DNA of 64,000 bases from Pisaster brevispinus (Eukaryota; Echinodermata; Asteroidea; Forcipulatida; Asteriidae), in contig JAMKCF010000004.1 of NCBI GenBank assembly GCA_023634235.1, forward strand, positions 5,869,202-5,933,201, written 5' to 3'. The notes under the pieces were generated by a model. That model saw only the letters and a list, made by a program, of their open reading frames with translations, did no database searches and was not told the origin of the DNA. This document shows, one piece after another, positions 25,714 through 38,198 of the stretch. The translations under genes were made by a program, and so were the position numbers. Each line of letters begins with the position of its first letter. The stretch's first letter is position 1.

Positions 25714-28247
25714 AATGGCTGAAATAATCTGAAATAATCCATGCACAATATCGGAGCCAACTTTTTATTGTGTCCCTCATAGTTGCCTAATTCGCAATTA
25801 TCTTATTTCAGCTTGGCTTCCAACAACTTTAGAGCTACAGTAATAAATGACAGGTTCAAATCATGCTCTTGTTCAATCTTTCTTTGTTCGCCCCCAAACT
25901 TTACAGCTAATCAGCTTTTTGATATTTATTTCATAAACTTTATGAAGTTTAAATAGCTAAGCGCAGTACCATCCATTTCAAATTCTCCCCTACCCCCAAT
26001 TGTTAATGTTACTATTGTTATTACTGGTTTGTCCCTAAAAATAAAACATTCATTAAAAATAAAGAGTAATTTACAATATACAGTTGCCTAAACTTTAGAA
26101 GAATCCTTAACATTTGTAACGTTGAAAAATAAATATCAAATATAAACAGGATAGCATCCACATCAGAAGGCAGACACTTTTTTACGTGACAAACAAAGGA
26201 CTACGGCAACACCAATTATAATATTATAACATGTAAAATAGCACACACATCCAAATTGCACAAAAGCAAAACAGTTTCAAAAGAGGTGAAGTAAGTAATT
26301 TCCAAGCTAGAATAAAAACAGTATGCGAAACTGTATGCTCCTAATTGACATTTTAAGCTTTTTTTCCTTCATGCTGCAAATTAACTTTGATCGATCCGTA
26401 ACTCTGTTCTTCTAAAGGGTGTAGTTGTCACTAAACTCTAAAAGTCAGTGACTTTTTTTCCGGGTATATTTATTGTCTTATGTCTTAAAATGCTAGCAGG
26501 AGAGATGAGGACCTGACAGCGTAAGGGATGATTAATTAGGTGGGCCCGGACAAATGATAAAGATTTTGTCATCATCGGGTATAAACACCATGAATGTAAA
26601 CACCGAATTGCTGAAATCTTTGGGATGTCTGGGTGTTTTTGAGGCCAGACTCGGCGATGATTTGTAGAAATTGCACAATGTGTGTAGAGTTCACTAACCA
26701 GCTTTGCGGGTCTCAATTTATGGTAACTGTCTAAGATGGGGTATGTGGGATGTCTGTCTGACATGGCTGTCACATACATATTTAGGGGAAGTTCGCGATG
26801 GTTTTTGTATCAAACTGTTTTTGTTTGCAAAGTTTTAAATGCAAGAAAATCGTTGGTTGTCTGCACTATAAAACAAAACTGCGACGCTACATGGAGTTTA
26901 TAAGTTTGATTTAATTCATTTATTAATTTCACAGGATAAACACGGTTACAGTATGTAAACAATTAATACGTAATAAAACTAAAATTACATGAAATTGCAC
27001 CAGATAAACTATTTTATTACAAAGAAAGAAGAAGAAGAAAAAACAAACAAACAAAACAAAGGGAAATGCAAAACAGACAATGCCTTCTGAAGGATCACAT
27101 AAAAGCAGACTGAAAGCTGATAGCAGACTATCTGGCTGCTCTCACCGACAGAAATAAACATGTTGCAACAAACACTGCAGATAAGAACTTCAAAGCCTAA
27201 TAAAACATACTAAAAAATAAGTATAACATATAACTACGAAGCAAAGAATTGTAGAAATTGATGCAGACTGCGGATGACATTTGTAGCACATCTTTAATAT
27301 CGCTTTTTAAAAATGCTTTTACTCCATCTTTAAGGGGAAAAAGGTGTCACTAGTCAAACTGGATAGACTGCGTGACAGCACCTCGTTTGTACATCCGATG
27401 GTGAATTTAAGATGTCCATCGCTACACTTATTGGCATGATTTGGAAAAATTGACTGTCTGTGATGTTCACTAACCAAGCCACGTAGGTGTCAATTTGCGG
27501 GGTGCAGCGGAATGTCCTGATGTGTGCACAAGGCGGGTTGATACACTCTATACGTACCAGACACGGTACGGCATAAGGGATAATTCATTTAATTAAGATG
27601 CGAGGCGACAGTAGACATACAGGGCAAAACAGTTTTCTTGCCTTACCTTGAACAATTTTCTTAGAGGTGACATTTTCAGAGGGGACTACTTTTGAAAGAT
27701 GTTTGGCAGCAATACCAAGTTTACATCAAGCAAACTTAAGATTGTTAAACAGTTCCGTTAAAACTAAATGCGTTCAACTGCATTACACCCACGGGAGACT
27801 TTGGGAGGCTTTGGAATGCATTGGGGCAGCAGACGTACCAGGTAAATTTCCACCGTTTCTATAAGTCTGAGCATGCGCACACTTCGAGAACAATGGATAT
27901 AATCAGTCTGCTGCCACCTAGCTTCTCATAAAGTCTTTTTTGGTATAGTGATGCTTGCGTTCACACTCTACACTCGTAGACAAATTACACGGTCAGTAAT
28001 TATCAATTAAAAACAACCTTAAGTTTAACTCGGAAAGCTCACAGATGATGAGAAAAGAACTCCGTCTGAAATTCGGTTAAAGTGCAATCCCTGTCAATAC
28101 ATAGTGTTTCCCCCAGTAAAACATTACCTCATGGTGTGTTAAATGAAAAGCAGAGGAGTGAATTTACGCCAAAAGCAAACAAAACAAAAACAAAAACAGC
28201 CTCATACATGCAGCAACAAATAAACACCAAACAAACGATGATGATAT

Positions 28248-28606
28248 CTTTAAAGGTATTATACAGGACTGGTGTGGATATAAATAGTTTGAACGGTTAC
28301 TGATTATGAATTTCATACAAGAACCCTTTTTTTCTGTGATTATTTCCCTCCGAAACGAAGTCTTATTTGAAAAAAACTGAACCTGAAAACCTTTAAAAAC
28401 GCGACAGCTGATTTCGGTTGTTACAACCAAAATCATGGACAATACTACATTCTGAAAATTGTGCATGGTTTTTTACTAGTTTCTCTCGACCCCACACAAC
28501 AGGCTAAGCCCAAATTTTCACAGGTTTGTTTTATATATATTGTTGGCCACACAAAAACCCTACGACTGTTTTGTCAGCTCTACCAATCATGTATAACACC
28601 TTTAAG
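28248..28606. mobile_element. MITE with about 25-bp TIRs
   Basis: The left end CTTTAAAGGTATTATACAGG is mirrored by CATGTATAACACCTTTAAG on the right, and the match continues to ACTGGT/ACCAAT. The interior includes AAAATTGTGCATGGTTTTTTAC and CAAATTTTCACAGGTTTGTT, a signature shared with 19.4 and 20.5 kb. Confidence 0.83.
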
Positions 28607-28729
28607 GGCAAATTATATTTTTGGTTTTTAGAACAGTTCGATTGTTTTAAATCCAAATAAGTATATAGATAAATACAACAAAACTAGCATACACATGTGA
28701 ACCATTCAAAAAAAAAAATAAAAAATGGA

Positions 28730-28950
28730 GCAGCTTTTATGTCCATGCAGGAAGAATAATCCGTAATGCGAATACACAATCTGAGAAACATTTCATACAG
28801 AAACGTTCCTCAGATTGGAATGTTTTTTTGGAACCCACTTCTCTAAAAGCACATTCCTTTGAAGGGAATTGTTTTTAAAAATGTTGTACATTATCAAAAG
28901 CTGGTCGTCCATTTTTTTTGGAATAATTACCAAAGGTATATCCTCCCTTT
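28730..28950 (-). mobile_element. MITE-like repeat, inverted relative to 8.47-kb copy
   Basis: The reverse complement reads TTAAAGGGAGGATATACCTTTGG then TAATTATTCCAAA, GATAATGTACAACATTTTTA and AAAGGAATGTGCTTTTAGAGAA, aligned with 8500-8700. Confidence 0.65.
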
Positions 28951-29748
28951 AACAAAAAACCTTACGGGTTGGAAACTTCCGATGCAGCTGCGGTTCTTAT
29001 AGCGAGGATTCCGTAGTCACGTAAAGTACTCAGTGGTGCATCCCAGGGGCAAACATGTGCTTCCCCATGTACTGTACATGCTGCACACTTAACGTAAGAA
29101 TGCGGTATTCTGCTGTGTGGTTACAGCTTCTTCACTTTGATACGCCGTGGCTAACCATGGATGGTGGGAACAGTTCACATTTGATGTTAATCAAACCTGA
29201 TGTTGGTGTAGGTTTCATTTGATTGCTCATCATTGATCAGTGACTTGTTGACAATAGCAAAATTGGAATGCTGATTACATCTTTTGATGTGCAGCTATTG
29301 TATAGCGCGACTAAAATGTATGCGTTGGTCACATAATATCTTGCAAAAACTTGACGATCTTGTATCTTGTGTGGGAAATTAGTGTCAACAATTTGGTTCA
29401 AAGAAAAAAAATAATGGTGGGGAGTTAATACTTTGGAGCCTTTACAAGCCCCCAAGCCTCTTTATGGCTCCTGCCTTTGGTGGTTTGCATGCAATGTGTA
29501 TTTCACATTTATTTTTTATTTTTGTGTGTGTGTTTTACGCATAGGCCCACAATAGATTAGATTGAGACATCACTCGAGTATTCTTGTCCAGGAAAAAAAG
29601 AAATATTAAAAACCCAATATCTAAGCTCTGTTCGATGACAGGCAAATCGAACTAACTGTACATGTGTGTTGGTTATTCACAACTCTATTAAAAATAGCTT
29701 TCAACCACCGTGCATCTCCCCCTCCCCTAAGCCCCTCCCCTCCGAAAA

Positions 29749-29950
29749 AAGAAACAACAACAACAACACCACCACCACCACCACCACCACCACCACCACC
29801 ACAACAACAAAAACCACCACTACCACCACAACCACCACCAACAATAACATCAACAACAACGACAACACCACCACCACCAACAACATCAACAACAACACCA
29901 CCACCACCACCAGCAGCACCATCAACACCACTAACACCATTACCAACACC
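29749..29950 (+). repeat. CAN (CAA/CCA) microsatellite
   Basis: About 200 bp of CAA and CCA triplets with a few CAT and GAC interruptions. It is open in several frames as poly-Pro/Thr/Asn or, on the other strand, poly-Val/Leu, but these are repeat translations. It lies about 270 bp before exon 2. Confidence 0.95.
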
Positions 29951-30215
29951 AATAACTTATGAAACAGATTGAAACTAGGATGTTTGTTTCTGAGAATGTC
30001 CTTGGGTCCAAGGAGCAACAGCAGAAATTGCTGGTAACGATCAAACACAGACAATGATTCTGGATGCGTCAAAAATAAGACGAGTGCGCTTGTAATACAA
30101 GAAGTGAATCAGAGGGGGAAAAAAAAAGAGTAACACAGGGCAACATTGAGTAATTAAGGAAAAAAGGAGGTTTTAAGTAGTTTTTAAGGAGCCTTGCGTT
30201 TATGCCCTCTTGCAG

Positions 30216-30393
30216 ATACAAGAGGCAGACCTTGATGTGGTAGCTTTTCAAGAAGTACGAGCCGATCTGGATGAGGAACGTTCACAACTTCTTGACCTGA
30301 AGAGCTTACTTCCATCGTACAGATGGCATGTGTACCGCTCGTCGCAGAGGGTCACTCCGTTCAACGGTGCACCAGCAGGATGGGAAATGGAAG
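30216..30393 (+). CDS. Exon 2 of EEP-family gene: catalytic Glu motif
   Basis: This exon encodes residues 54-112 plus the first base of codon 113. It begins after the acceptor CCCTCTTGCAG and ends GAAG before the donor GTACTC. The sequence IQEADLDVVAFQEVR (54-68) is the typical second EEP block, and E66 corresponds to the metal-binding Glu. The next stretch, LKSLLPSYRWHVYRSSQ (82-98), matches the family pattern of a helix followed by a strand describing the target residue pocket. It joins exon 1 in phase 0, with HIASM leading straight into IQEADLDVV, so no coding exon is missing inside the 15.9-kb intron. A CAN-repeat microsatellite sits about 270 bp upstream in the intron. Confidence 0.93.
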
Positions 30394-31638
30394 GTACTCA
30401 TTTGAACTTTGACCCTTGTTTATCTATCAAAATCTGTCCCCATGTTTTTGTCTGATTTGCAATGGTCGATTTCACAGTACAAAAACGGTCACTTTAATCT
30501 GTGAATTTAAGAGTTATAAAAGACAACAGCTGAACAAGGTTCGAGTTTTGAGGATAAGCCCCTTTCTTAATATCAAAAATTAATAAAAATCGTACACAAT
30601 CTCCATATAATAGAAGATTTATTTGTTTCTTCAATTGAGCTGTATGCAAATTATGTCTGCCAAACCGTTCTTTTCACCAATATTCTAAGAATGCCAAGTG
30701 TAAGATTGTGAGTTAATATCAATATTGTACTTGGTTTGTGGAAGAATACTGCACAGGAGCTTTGTTAACAAGCTTAATTTAAAAAGTGTTTCAATACAAA
30801 ATTGCAAATAAAGTATAAATACATAAAACGAAACGAACCAAGAAGTCCACCGTAAAAGAAAGTGGCAACACTTTGCAGGGTATATAATCTAGACTTCTGC
30901 ATATGGGTGATTCTGAATTTTCGGAAATGAAACCTTTTTTGTTGTTGTCAGAACTCCTTTCAAGAAGAAAAATAAGTTTTAATTCTGTATCAATCGTAAA
31001 GCTCTTTTGTCAGCGAAACATGTTTGTGAAACTGTTAATGTGTAATTAATCTCAATGAGCTTAAACCTCCCTTAAGACTGTGCGAGCTTCATGTTATCAC
31101 ATTACACTACCGTATGCATTTAAAGGGTTTCTGTAACCAACAGTCGTATTAAGGAAAACTCACTGTTTGTTACAGATCCAAAACCTTTTTGCAACTTCTT
31201 GAAGTTATGTTCTCGTCTAAGGTTTTTAGAGGTTAGTCATTAAAACAAGTTTTAGAAAAAGAAAAAAAAAGTAAAACAAACCCCAAAACAACACTTCGTC
31301 TCGGTAGGCAAGCTTTTTCGTCTTCTTCTTTTTGTATTCCCTTTTTTTTCAAACAACATTATGACCCCAGATGGTGTGCACAAGTGCAGGGGGATCAAGT
31401 ACTCACACAGCTGAACAGGCTGAACGAAGTGTCTGAGATAAGTCAACATTTTCCTGTTCGTTTGGGTTGATATGAGGATAGAATATATATATATATGTAT
31501 ACAAAAACTAAATTATTTGTTAATCAAATTAATTTGTTACTAACTAATTAGTGGTGTTGTGCTGTCAGCTACATTATAGGGGTGTCACTGCGCAGAGTTT
31601 TAACTGGCAATGAACCTCTTTGATCCTTCTCATTGAAG
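30394..31638 (+). other. Intron 2 (about 1.2 kb)
   Basis: Donor GTACTC, acceptor TTGAAG. AT-rich, with no repeat family or reading frame recognised apart from short A/T runs and an AT dinucleotide run near 31485. Confidence 0.88.
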
Positions 31639-31845
31639 GCTTAGGGCTGCTCAGCCGGCACCCCATCGTTTCTTCAGACTTCCAACGCCTCACACATCAA
31701 TCTCCCAAAGACAAGAACACACGACTGGTCCTCCACACGTCGCTGAGTCTTGACCTCGTCAACGTTAGCATCGCCGTGGCTCACTTGTCATACGACCACT
31801 GGCAGCAATGTGTGAACGTGGCCGAAATGATGAAACACATACGGG
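31639..31845 (+). CDS. Exon 3 of EEP-family gene: GLLSRHPI and catalytic His block
   Basis: This exon encodes the rest of codon 113, residues 114-181 and the first base of codon 182. It follows a pyrimidine-rich acceptor ending TTGAAG and stops at CGGG before the consensus donor GTAAGT. GLGLLSRHPI (113-122) is the classic EEP block G-x-x-L-SR-xPI. SIAVAHLSYD (156-165) supplies H161, the conserved His on the strand before the GD-N motif. N154-V-S is an N-glycosylation sequon, which would fit a lumenal or extracellular domain. The split codon G113 (G+GC) fits the phase-1 end of exon 2 exactly. The reading frame continues past the donor for a short distance into low-complexity intron sequence, which is not coding. 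Confidence 0.93.
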
Positions 31846-32809
31846 GTAAGTCTCCATCATTTTTGGAAGAAAGAAAAAAAAATACTAATAATGAAATCAG
31901 AAAGGGGAACTAAAAAAATTCTGTCACGATTCTTGGCCATGCCCTGGTGAATAATGGCGCCGCAATTGTTAGTTTGTGTAGGCAGGCAGCCACCCCCAAT
32001 ATGTCAGGCTGATGACATTCATAAAAGATATATATGCGACGGGTATTCGGGATTCTGTGTATTTAAACTTGTGTTGATCATCCTAAGCTAATTTTACCCC
32101 CTTTGACTCCCCTTCCCCTCTAAAAAAGAATAAGAGAAATCCCAGTGTCAATGAACTGAAATGTCATCATTGATCACCCTGGTTTGTCTCGCCAAATCAA
32201 CTTCAATTACAAATATTGTCGTTACTCGCAGATGCCGTTCTCTTTACCGAACGCGTCATTTATATCGATGGGAGTTGTTTAGTACGGGACCTCTGTCTGT
32301 TTCTTAATGAAAGGAGAAAGTCAAACGCCCACTCGGTCCCCAAAGGAGCCCTATATAAGTAAAGTCACCTGAACAAACATTTAGTTGCGTAGGCATTGTC
32401 TGCTGATATCGGAGACATTTCTGTCACCCAGGGGAGCGGCTCCAGTCATTGTTTTAATGATCGAGATGAAGTGTAAGATCTTTAGTAATGTCATTACCTT
32501 CTCTACTTCAAGAGCAAGAATGATGGCCATTGATATCCAGACAGTAGTTGTTAGTTTAAATGTCAGATAAGTGATATTTGGCATCACCAGTTCAAGGCTC
32601 AATTTGAGGAGGGGGTGGGGTGGGGCAAACAAGACCCCATGGCTGGTATATAGCTCAAACTATTTACTGGACCAGAATGTTTTGTGTAAGACCAGAATAA
32701 AAGTGAGAAGGAAAACTGCCCAGATACAGTTTAACAATTGAACTGTTTGAATTAAAACAAACACACACACACAACATTAGTGTGTAAATGGTATGATACC
32801 GAGGACATC

Positions 32810-33310
32810 CCATGCTGTGGACTTAGTTTTTTTAGCGACGTTCCCATTGGTTTTGTACACGAAACAAACCGAGGACTGTCCCCGATATGGTTTTTTTTTC
32901 CGGATCCCTATTGCTAAAGTCCTCGGTTTTAATGCGTAGACCTAAGTCTTGTTTTGCAGTCGTTGTGTGGACATTCCTTTGTTCTGTACACTTAAGGAAA
33001 ATCCTATTCCTCAACACTGCAAATAACGTTGTGTGGACGTGTGTAAGTCCACATAGTGCTTCAGATCCCTACATTATGTGGACCTCTTTTGTTCTCAGGT
33101 CCACACTGCGTATGTAGCGCTTGCCCATGTTCACACACACACACACACACACAAGTGTGTAAACACCTCCAATCGGGGACCTCCTATTGTCCCTCTTTTG
33201 TTTGGACTCTAACTTTTTGGCAACAGCTCCCATTGGTTTTGTACACAATTTCTAACTGGGGACCTTTACCCAACCGGGGACCCTATTGTCCTCTTTTGTT
33301 ATAGGTCCCC
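32810..33310. repeat. Degenerate repeated GTGGAC/GGGGACC sequence
   Basis: TTCCCATTGGTTTTGTACAC occurs near 32843 and CTCCCATTGGTTTTGTACAC near 33227. CCTCTTTTGTT, GTGTGGAC and GGGGACC blocks recur between them, with a CA-dinucleotide run at 33133-33155. It looks like a decayed tandem or nested repeat. Confidence 0.6.
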
Positions 33311-33357
33311 GGTTTGAATGTGAAAACAAACTCACGCACACACACACAACCTTACAT

Positions 33358-33680
33358 ATCGCAGTTACGGGGTACTTCCATTGTTGTTCTATTATTCTCT
33401 TTTCTAAAGAAATCCTCTGTGGGGTACCACTTGAACAAAGAAAACCTTGTGGGGTAGCATTGTTCTATTGTAAAAAAAACCCAGTAAGTTGGCATGTGTA
33501 AGGGCACCCAACCTTACGGATCCGGTTTGTGGGGTACTGCTATTGTTGTTCTATTGTTCCCTTTTCTAAAGAATTCCCTTGTGGGGCCCTATTGTTCCTA
33601 TTGAAATTGCCTTGTGGGGTCCATTGTTCCATTGTTAAAAGTACCCCGTAAGTTGGCATGTGTAAGGGCACACACACTCA
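33358..33680. repeat. Diverged direct duplication, unit about 170 bp
   Basis: CGGGGTACTTCCATTGTTGTTCTATT (33367) and TGTGGGGTACTGCTATTGTTGTTCTATT (33529) start two copies. Both continue with CTTTTCTAAAGAA and CTTGTGGGG, and end CCAGTAAGTTGGCATGTGTAAGGG or CCGTAAGTTGGCATGTGTAAGGG. Confidence 0.75.
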
Positions 33681-34687
33681 GAGAAGGTTCAAATCTCATT
33701 TGTGTTAGGCCTATGGGTAAGTATTCTTCAATAACCAACAGAATTATATATCTATTAGACTGAAGGTCAACATTGGAACACAAACACAAGACCACAGGAC
33801 TTGTCCAACCGTTAGTTTACTGGCCCGATGCTAAAATCACTGGCCTCGGGCCTGCGGTCCAGTGTAAAAGTCGAGTTGCAATACAGGACAGGGTCATATT
33901 TTGCTAATGACCCGTAAAAAATTGTGTAAGGAAATTTCTATAAGAAATCTTACTTGTTAATATTAAAGACGATAATGGTGTAGGTCTACTAAGCACCGTG
34001 CAAAGTTATTTTGTCTTAAGTGCCCCCGTGATTAGAAATCAATTAAAATTTTGAATATCAAAAGTTTGAAAATCTGAAGTTCGCTTAAAGGAGACTTTTG
34101 GAGTATTCAAATTATCGTGGTGTCTGATTGTGAATGCTGTGGCCAAAGATCTGGCTGGTGGTACCCGCTAAACAGGGATGGATTCGGCAATCTTGATGAA
34201 AATATTATGACAGGTTTTTTCCGCTTTCTCAACTAGTAGAGACTGTATCAACTGAAACTTTCACAGGTGACTTTTATGGTATCTTTATTGAAAATTTGCC
34301 TTTAAATCAAATCAGCATAACGTTGACCATACCCAAACGATGGCCCTTAACGTGTACATTTATTAAAGCACATCACGCGGCTTTAAAATCCCTTGAAAAC
34401 ATGAGTTTTCCTTTTCAATTAAATTTTACATTTATCCCCCCAAATAACTTTCTGGAAATGCAGCTGTTTGATTCTTGGCTCCCGTCCTCAACTGATTTTA
34501 GGAAGGAAAAACTGCATCATGCCCTTGTTATGTGGGATAAGTAATGACTCGCGGCTGTTACAGCTAGCAATACGTAGGTTAGGAGAAACAAACACACCTT
34601 TCTAGACTTGAATTAATGAATGATTCACTTCATTTTGTATGTCGCGACTGAAATGGCTGATACTTGAAAGAGAGGATTATTGAAAAC

Positions 34688-34805
34688 GGGCAAGGGCATT
34701 AAGGCGTTTTCTCCTTGGTTAAGGGCACCTTTTTGAGGAAATCCTCATGGGTACATTTCAAGGGGCACCAAGGCAATGACCAGGGGCAACAGAGGCCATT
34801 GCCTT
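34688..34805 (+). repeat. Dispersed repeat, inverted relative to 43.2-kb copy
   Basis: CAAGGGGCACCAAGGCAATG and the flanking AGGGCAC and CCTCATG blocks match the reverse complement of 43202-43330. Confidence 0.6.
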
Positions 34806-35905
34806 CGTTTAGCCTCCGTTGTCTCCGGGAAGCAACTGGCCTGGAACTGACGAATCTTGTTCTGTTCTTCTTTTTCGGGCTGGGGTGTGATCTGCATGTT
34901 TACGTATAGTTCATGAAGTTAGTGCAGGCCATTATGATTTCATCAGCGATTGGAAGATTTGGGTATTGATTTTTAAACGCGTTATTTATTTACTTCAGAC
35001 CAGCTTGAACGAAAACGGCAACAGGTGATCTTTGCTGAAATCAATTTAAAATGCTTCAGTTAATAAGGAAATTGAGTTCACGTAAGAGCAAACAGATTTT
35101 AATTGAAAAAACAAAAACAAAAAAACAAGCATTCTGAACACCCTTCTCCGGTGCTTTTGAAAAAGATTCGCGAAAAGCCCCGTTACGTCATCACTCTTGT
35201 GACGTCAATGGGAGCTCCGTTATGTAAAGCCGCTTTGTTGCAGCATGGAGGTATAACAAAGCAACATCCCACAAATGACGTCAAAGTATTGTCACTTTGT
35301 CGCAAGCCGCCAACGGTAGGACTGAGGTAGTTTTTCAAAACCTTGAGTTTGGGGGCTAATTTTTGGCTCGATAGTTACGAAAAATTCAGAGTTGTAAAAA
35401 TATAAAAATTACAATTAAATGATAAAAAAAAAACATTAAAAACAAGTTTGAATAGCATTCCTGTTAAAATAATTTCGTTCGGGGAGCTGTTTAATAGAAC
35501 CAATCTTAAAATAAGTATTTGTATCTTGCATGCCATAGGCCCTACTTATGAATATCTAAAATAAGCTCGTGAGGAATCAATTGATTTCTGTTTCCAATTT
35601 CTTAAAGGAAGGGGGTAAGTGACTGATACTTAACTCAGTAAATCACATACTGTTGAAGTATTGATTTAACCTTGCCTTTGTAAAGTGAGCCGCTTCACGG
35701 AAATTGAAATTAATCCTGTTCAACGTTCCTCCCCTCGGGGGCAGCCACATGATCCCCCCTCAAAAATTATTCCTACTTCAATTCGTTAAATGGATAGTAA
35801 TTCAACAGCTGACCGGTGGAATTCCTCAATTAATAAAAAGGGGGAATTCTATAACACAAATTCAGGGGGCTGGCCCGGCGTTAAGGCAAATATCATCAGT
35901 TGTAA

Positions 35906-36193
35906 CTTAAAGGGCGTGCTCACCTTTGGTAATTACTCCAAAAATGTGTGACCAAAAAAGAAGAAGCTAAAGAGCACTGGGGAGCTGTTGATATTATAAA
36001 ACTTTGTTAGAAACGACACCCTTTGAAGTAATGTGGTTTTAGGGGATAGGGTCATTTTTCACGCACCTGAAACACAATGCAGCAAGGGTATTTTTTGCTT
36101 TCATTATTATTTGCTTTTATGTTTGGGATACACTATTAAAGTGAGGGCGCTGGTCTTTGACAATTTACCAACAGTATATACACTGCCTTTAAG
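35906..36193. mobile_element. MITE with CTTAAAGG TIRs
   Basis: The left end CTTAAAGGGCGTGCTCACC is mirrored by the end ACAGTATATACACTGCCTTTAAG, and TTTGGTAATTA by TTTACCAA. The interior ATTATTTGCTTTTATGTTTGGG and GTGAGGGCGCTGGTCTTTGACAA is typical of an abundant echinoderm MITE I know from general knowledge. Confidence 0.8.
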
Positions 36194-36792
36194 TCGATCT
36201 AGCGTCCAGTTCATAGCACCCCTTTCTCCAGTCCACACTAGTGTTTTGTGCGTTCTCCAGAAATCCCGTATACTCTGTGTCATATTTAATTGAGAACCAG
36301 CGATGATTCTGTTAATGGTCAAGGCAGGTGTACAGCCTAGAGGTGCATCCTCGTCAGTCGGCAGCAGCTGCCCTTTGTGTGTAAGCTAGTAGCACGTCGC
36401 GCTGATTGTGTCCCTAGCAGTCGGGTCTTCTTGACACTTGCACTCCAAAAGAAATCCATCTTTTTGAGATTGTGCCGCTACATTGGGAATGTAATCCGAG
36501 CGAGATTAATGTCTCTGTAGCTAGCTGGAATATTGTAAATGTTTCATATGTCTGTCACATTTTTTTTTTCAAGCTCTTTATCAAAATACATTTTTCGATC
36601 AGTGATTTTTAAGGGACGGAAAATGGTTTTTGTTTTCATATTACAACAAATGAAAGTTTTATCGCTTCATAATACAGTTGTTCTTAAAAAGTTGTGAATG
36701 TTTGTTTTTGTTTTCCTTCATTTATAAAAGACTGAGAGAGTCTCTTAGGTAAAATAAAGTTTAATTGTGGTGCTCCCATTTTCCAATCAATG

Positions 36793-37240
36793 CTGTCCTC
36801 ATGAAATAGGGGGGAAAGTCTCTATACGTCTCTAACCTCACGTTAAAATGGTGTAAAATTATCAGTTTATTATATATATAGGCCTACTCTTTCTTTCAGA
36901 AAAAAAATAGAAACATGACGTTATTGGACGGAACAAACAAATAGGTCTGTACATTCCAAAGAGGATTTTTGGCTGTATAGTCAAAATGTCAAATTCAATG
37001 TTATTTTGATTGAATTTCATCAAAACTCAGGAATGAACAAAACAGTCTTTGTAGAAAAATGTACAGACCATTATATATAGCCCATTTGAAATGTGACTTC
37101 ATCGAACTTTTGGGGGATTTGGATAAAACTTGCACTTTTACACCATTTTTTTATCGTGAGGTTGACTTGTAAAATGTTCCCCGTTTTCGTAAGACCTCTC
37201 TATTTGAAACTGAATTTGACCTTGAAGCCCTTGTTTAAGT
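36793..37240. repeat. Dispersed repeat copy 2, followed by an inverted partial copy
   Basis: 36793-37060 repeats the 20062 copy. From 37128 the inverted end appears: TTTTACACCATTTTTTTATCGTGAGG and AAACTGAATTTGACCTTGA are the reverse complement of the family start and body. Together they form an imperfect foldback. Confidence 0.7.
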
Positions 37241-37258
37241 AGGCCATACATCAAAAAT

Positions 37259-37745
37259 GCCGGATTTTGCAAAAAGCTCTTGTAGAAACAACTGACAAGG
37301 AAATTCAGTTACCAAGGTACTTATTTTAATTTCTTGAAATACTTCGAGTTCCTTCCGTAATAGACTTCGTTAAGAACCCACTTCAAAACGATGTTCTCGG
37401 AAAACGTTTCAAATCTTCTTAACCATTTGCCCTTAAGTTATGCCTGAAAAATGACATTGCTTACAGGTTCGTTTGATAAAACTGGACGGTACGTTCATTA
37501 TTAATCGCTTTCTAAACAATTGGAATTTGATAAATGCCGGCATTTTAACCAGAAGTGGGAGGTCGTTTGAAAAAACAACTGACAAAAAAACCAACTCAAT
37601 TATCAAGATGCTTATTTCATTGTCACCTAACTGTGAAGTATTCCGAGGTCCAACTGCAGTTATGTAGCAAATAATTCTCAGAAAAAAAAGGAAAACAGTT
37701 GAAAACATCTGAAGTTATCTGAATCATTTGGCACGAAGTTATGCC
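37259..37745. repeat. Diverged direct duplication, about 200-bp units
   Basis: GCCGGATTTTGC, AACAACTGACAAGG, TACCAAGGTACTTATTT and AAGTTATGCC in the first unit correspond to GCCGGCATTTT, AACAACTGACAAA, ATCAAGATGCTTATTTC and AAGTTATGCC in the second. Confidence 0.65.
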
Positions 37746-38174
37746 AGAATTTGTTTTTGCATCATTTATCAGTTCCATTCAATGAAACTGGGTTGAATAA
37801 CCCCATCGCCTTTCTTGTATATATAATATATATGTATACTTCAAATGTTTGTAAGAAAAAGGTACAAGTAGGTCACAGTAGGCCTATACTTTCGGCATTC
37901 TCTGGTCCCACTTTTATCCTTATATGTCAGGCAAGAAGTAGATCTACAACTGCTATCTGTCATGAGCAAACATTATTGAGCCCGAATGAACTTCTCGAGC
38001 TCATTTACTCTCGTGAGTTTACCACACTGACCAGTTTCAACCTAACGGCATGCCTCCGCCATTGGGTGACTTTCCCTTCGACAGGGCTGACATTCTGCTG
38101 TTTTCTTTACACATATTTCTGCATGTGGTGTGGCACGTGAATTGATTTGATGTCATGAGACAGCGGTAGTCCGT

Positions 38175-38198
38175 AGAGTGTCTCAATTGAGACACTCT
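38175..38198. repeat. Perfect 24-bp palindrome
   Basis: Twelve-base arms AGAGTGTCTCAA and TTGAGACACTCT with no spacer, centred on CAATTG, in intron 3. Confidence 0.95.

Larger units (their letters stand above)
14302..30215 (+). other. Intron 1 (about 15.9 kb), repeat-rich
   Basis: Donor GTATGT, acceptor TTGCAG. The intron holds several MITE-like foldbacks (listed separately), AT-rich simple sequence around 20660-20780, poly(C)/poly(A) runs near 22889-22918 and 23251-23270, a 24-bp tandem triplet near 25644-25713 and the CAN microsatellite near its end. The long minus-strand frame at 21239-21661 (140 codons) has no recognisable domain. No exon is needed here, because exons 1 and 2 join in phase with a continuous EEP motif. 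Confidence 0.85.

Noticed and set aside
26438..27610. Possible diverged duplication (TTCACTAACCA and TAAGGGATAATTCA words at 26.5-26.7 and 27.4-27.6 kb)
   Set aside because: The shared words are few and their order differs, so chance or a very old repeat cannot be separated by eye.
29664..30072. Long Pro/Thr- and Val/Leu-rich frames on both strands
   Set aside because: They are translations of the CAN microsatellite.
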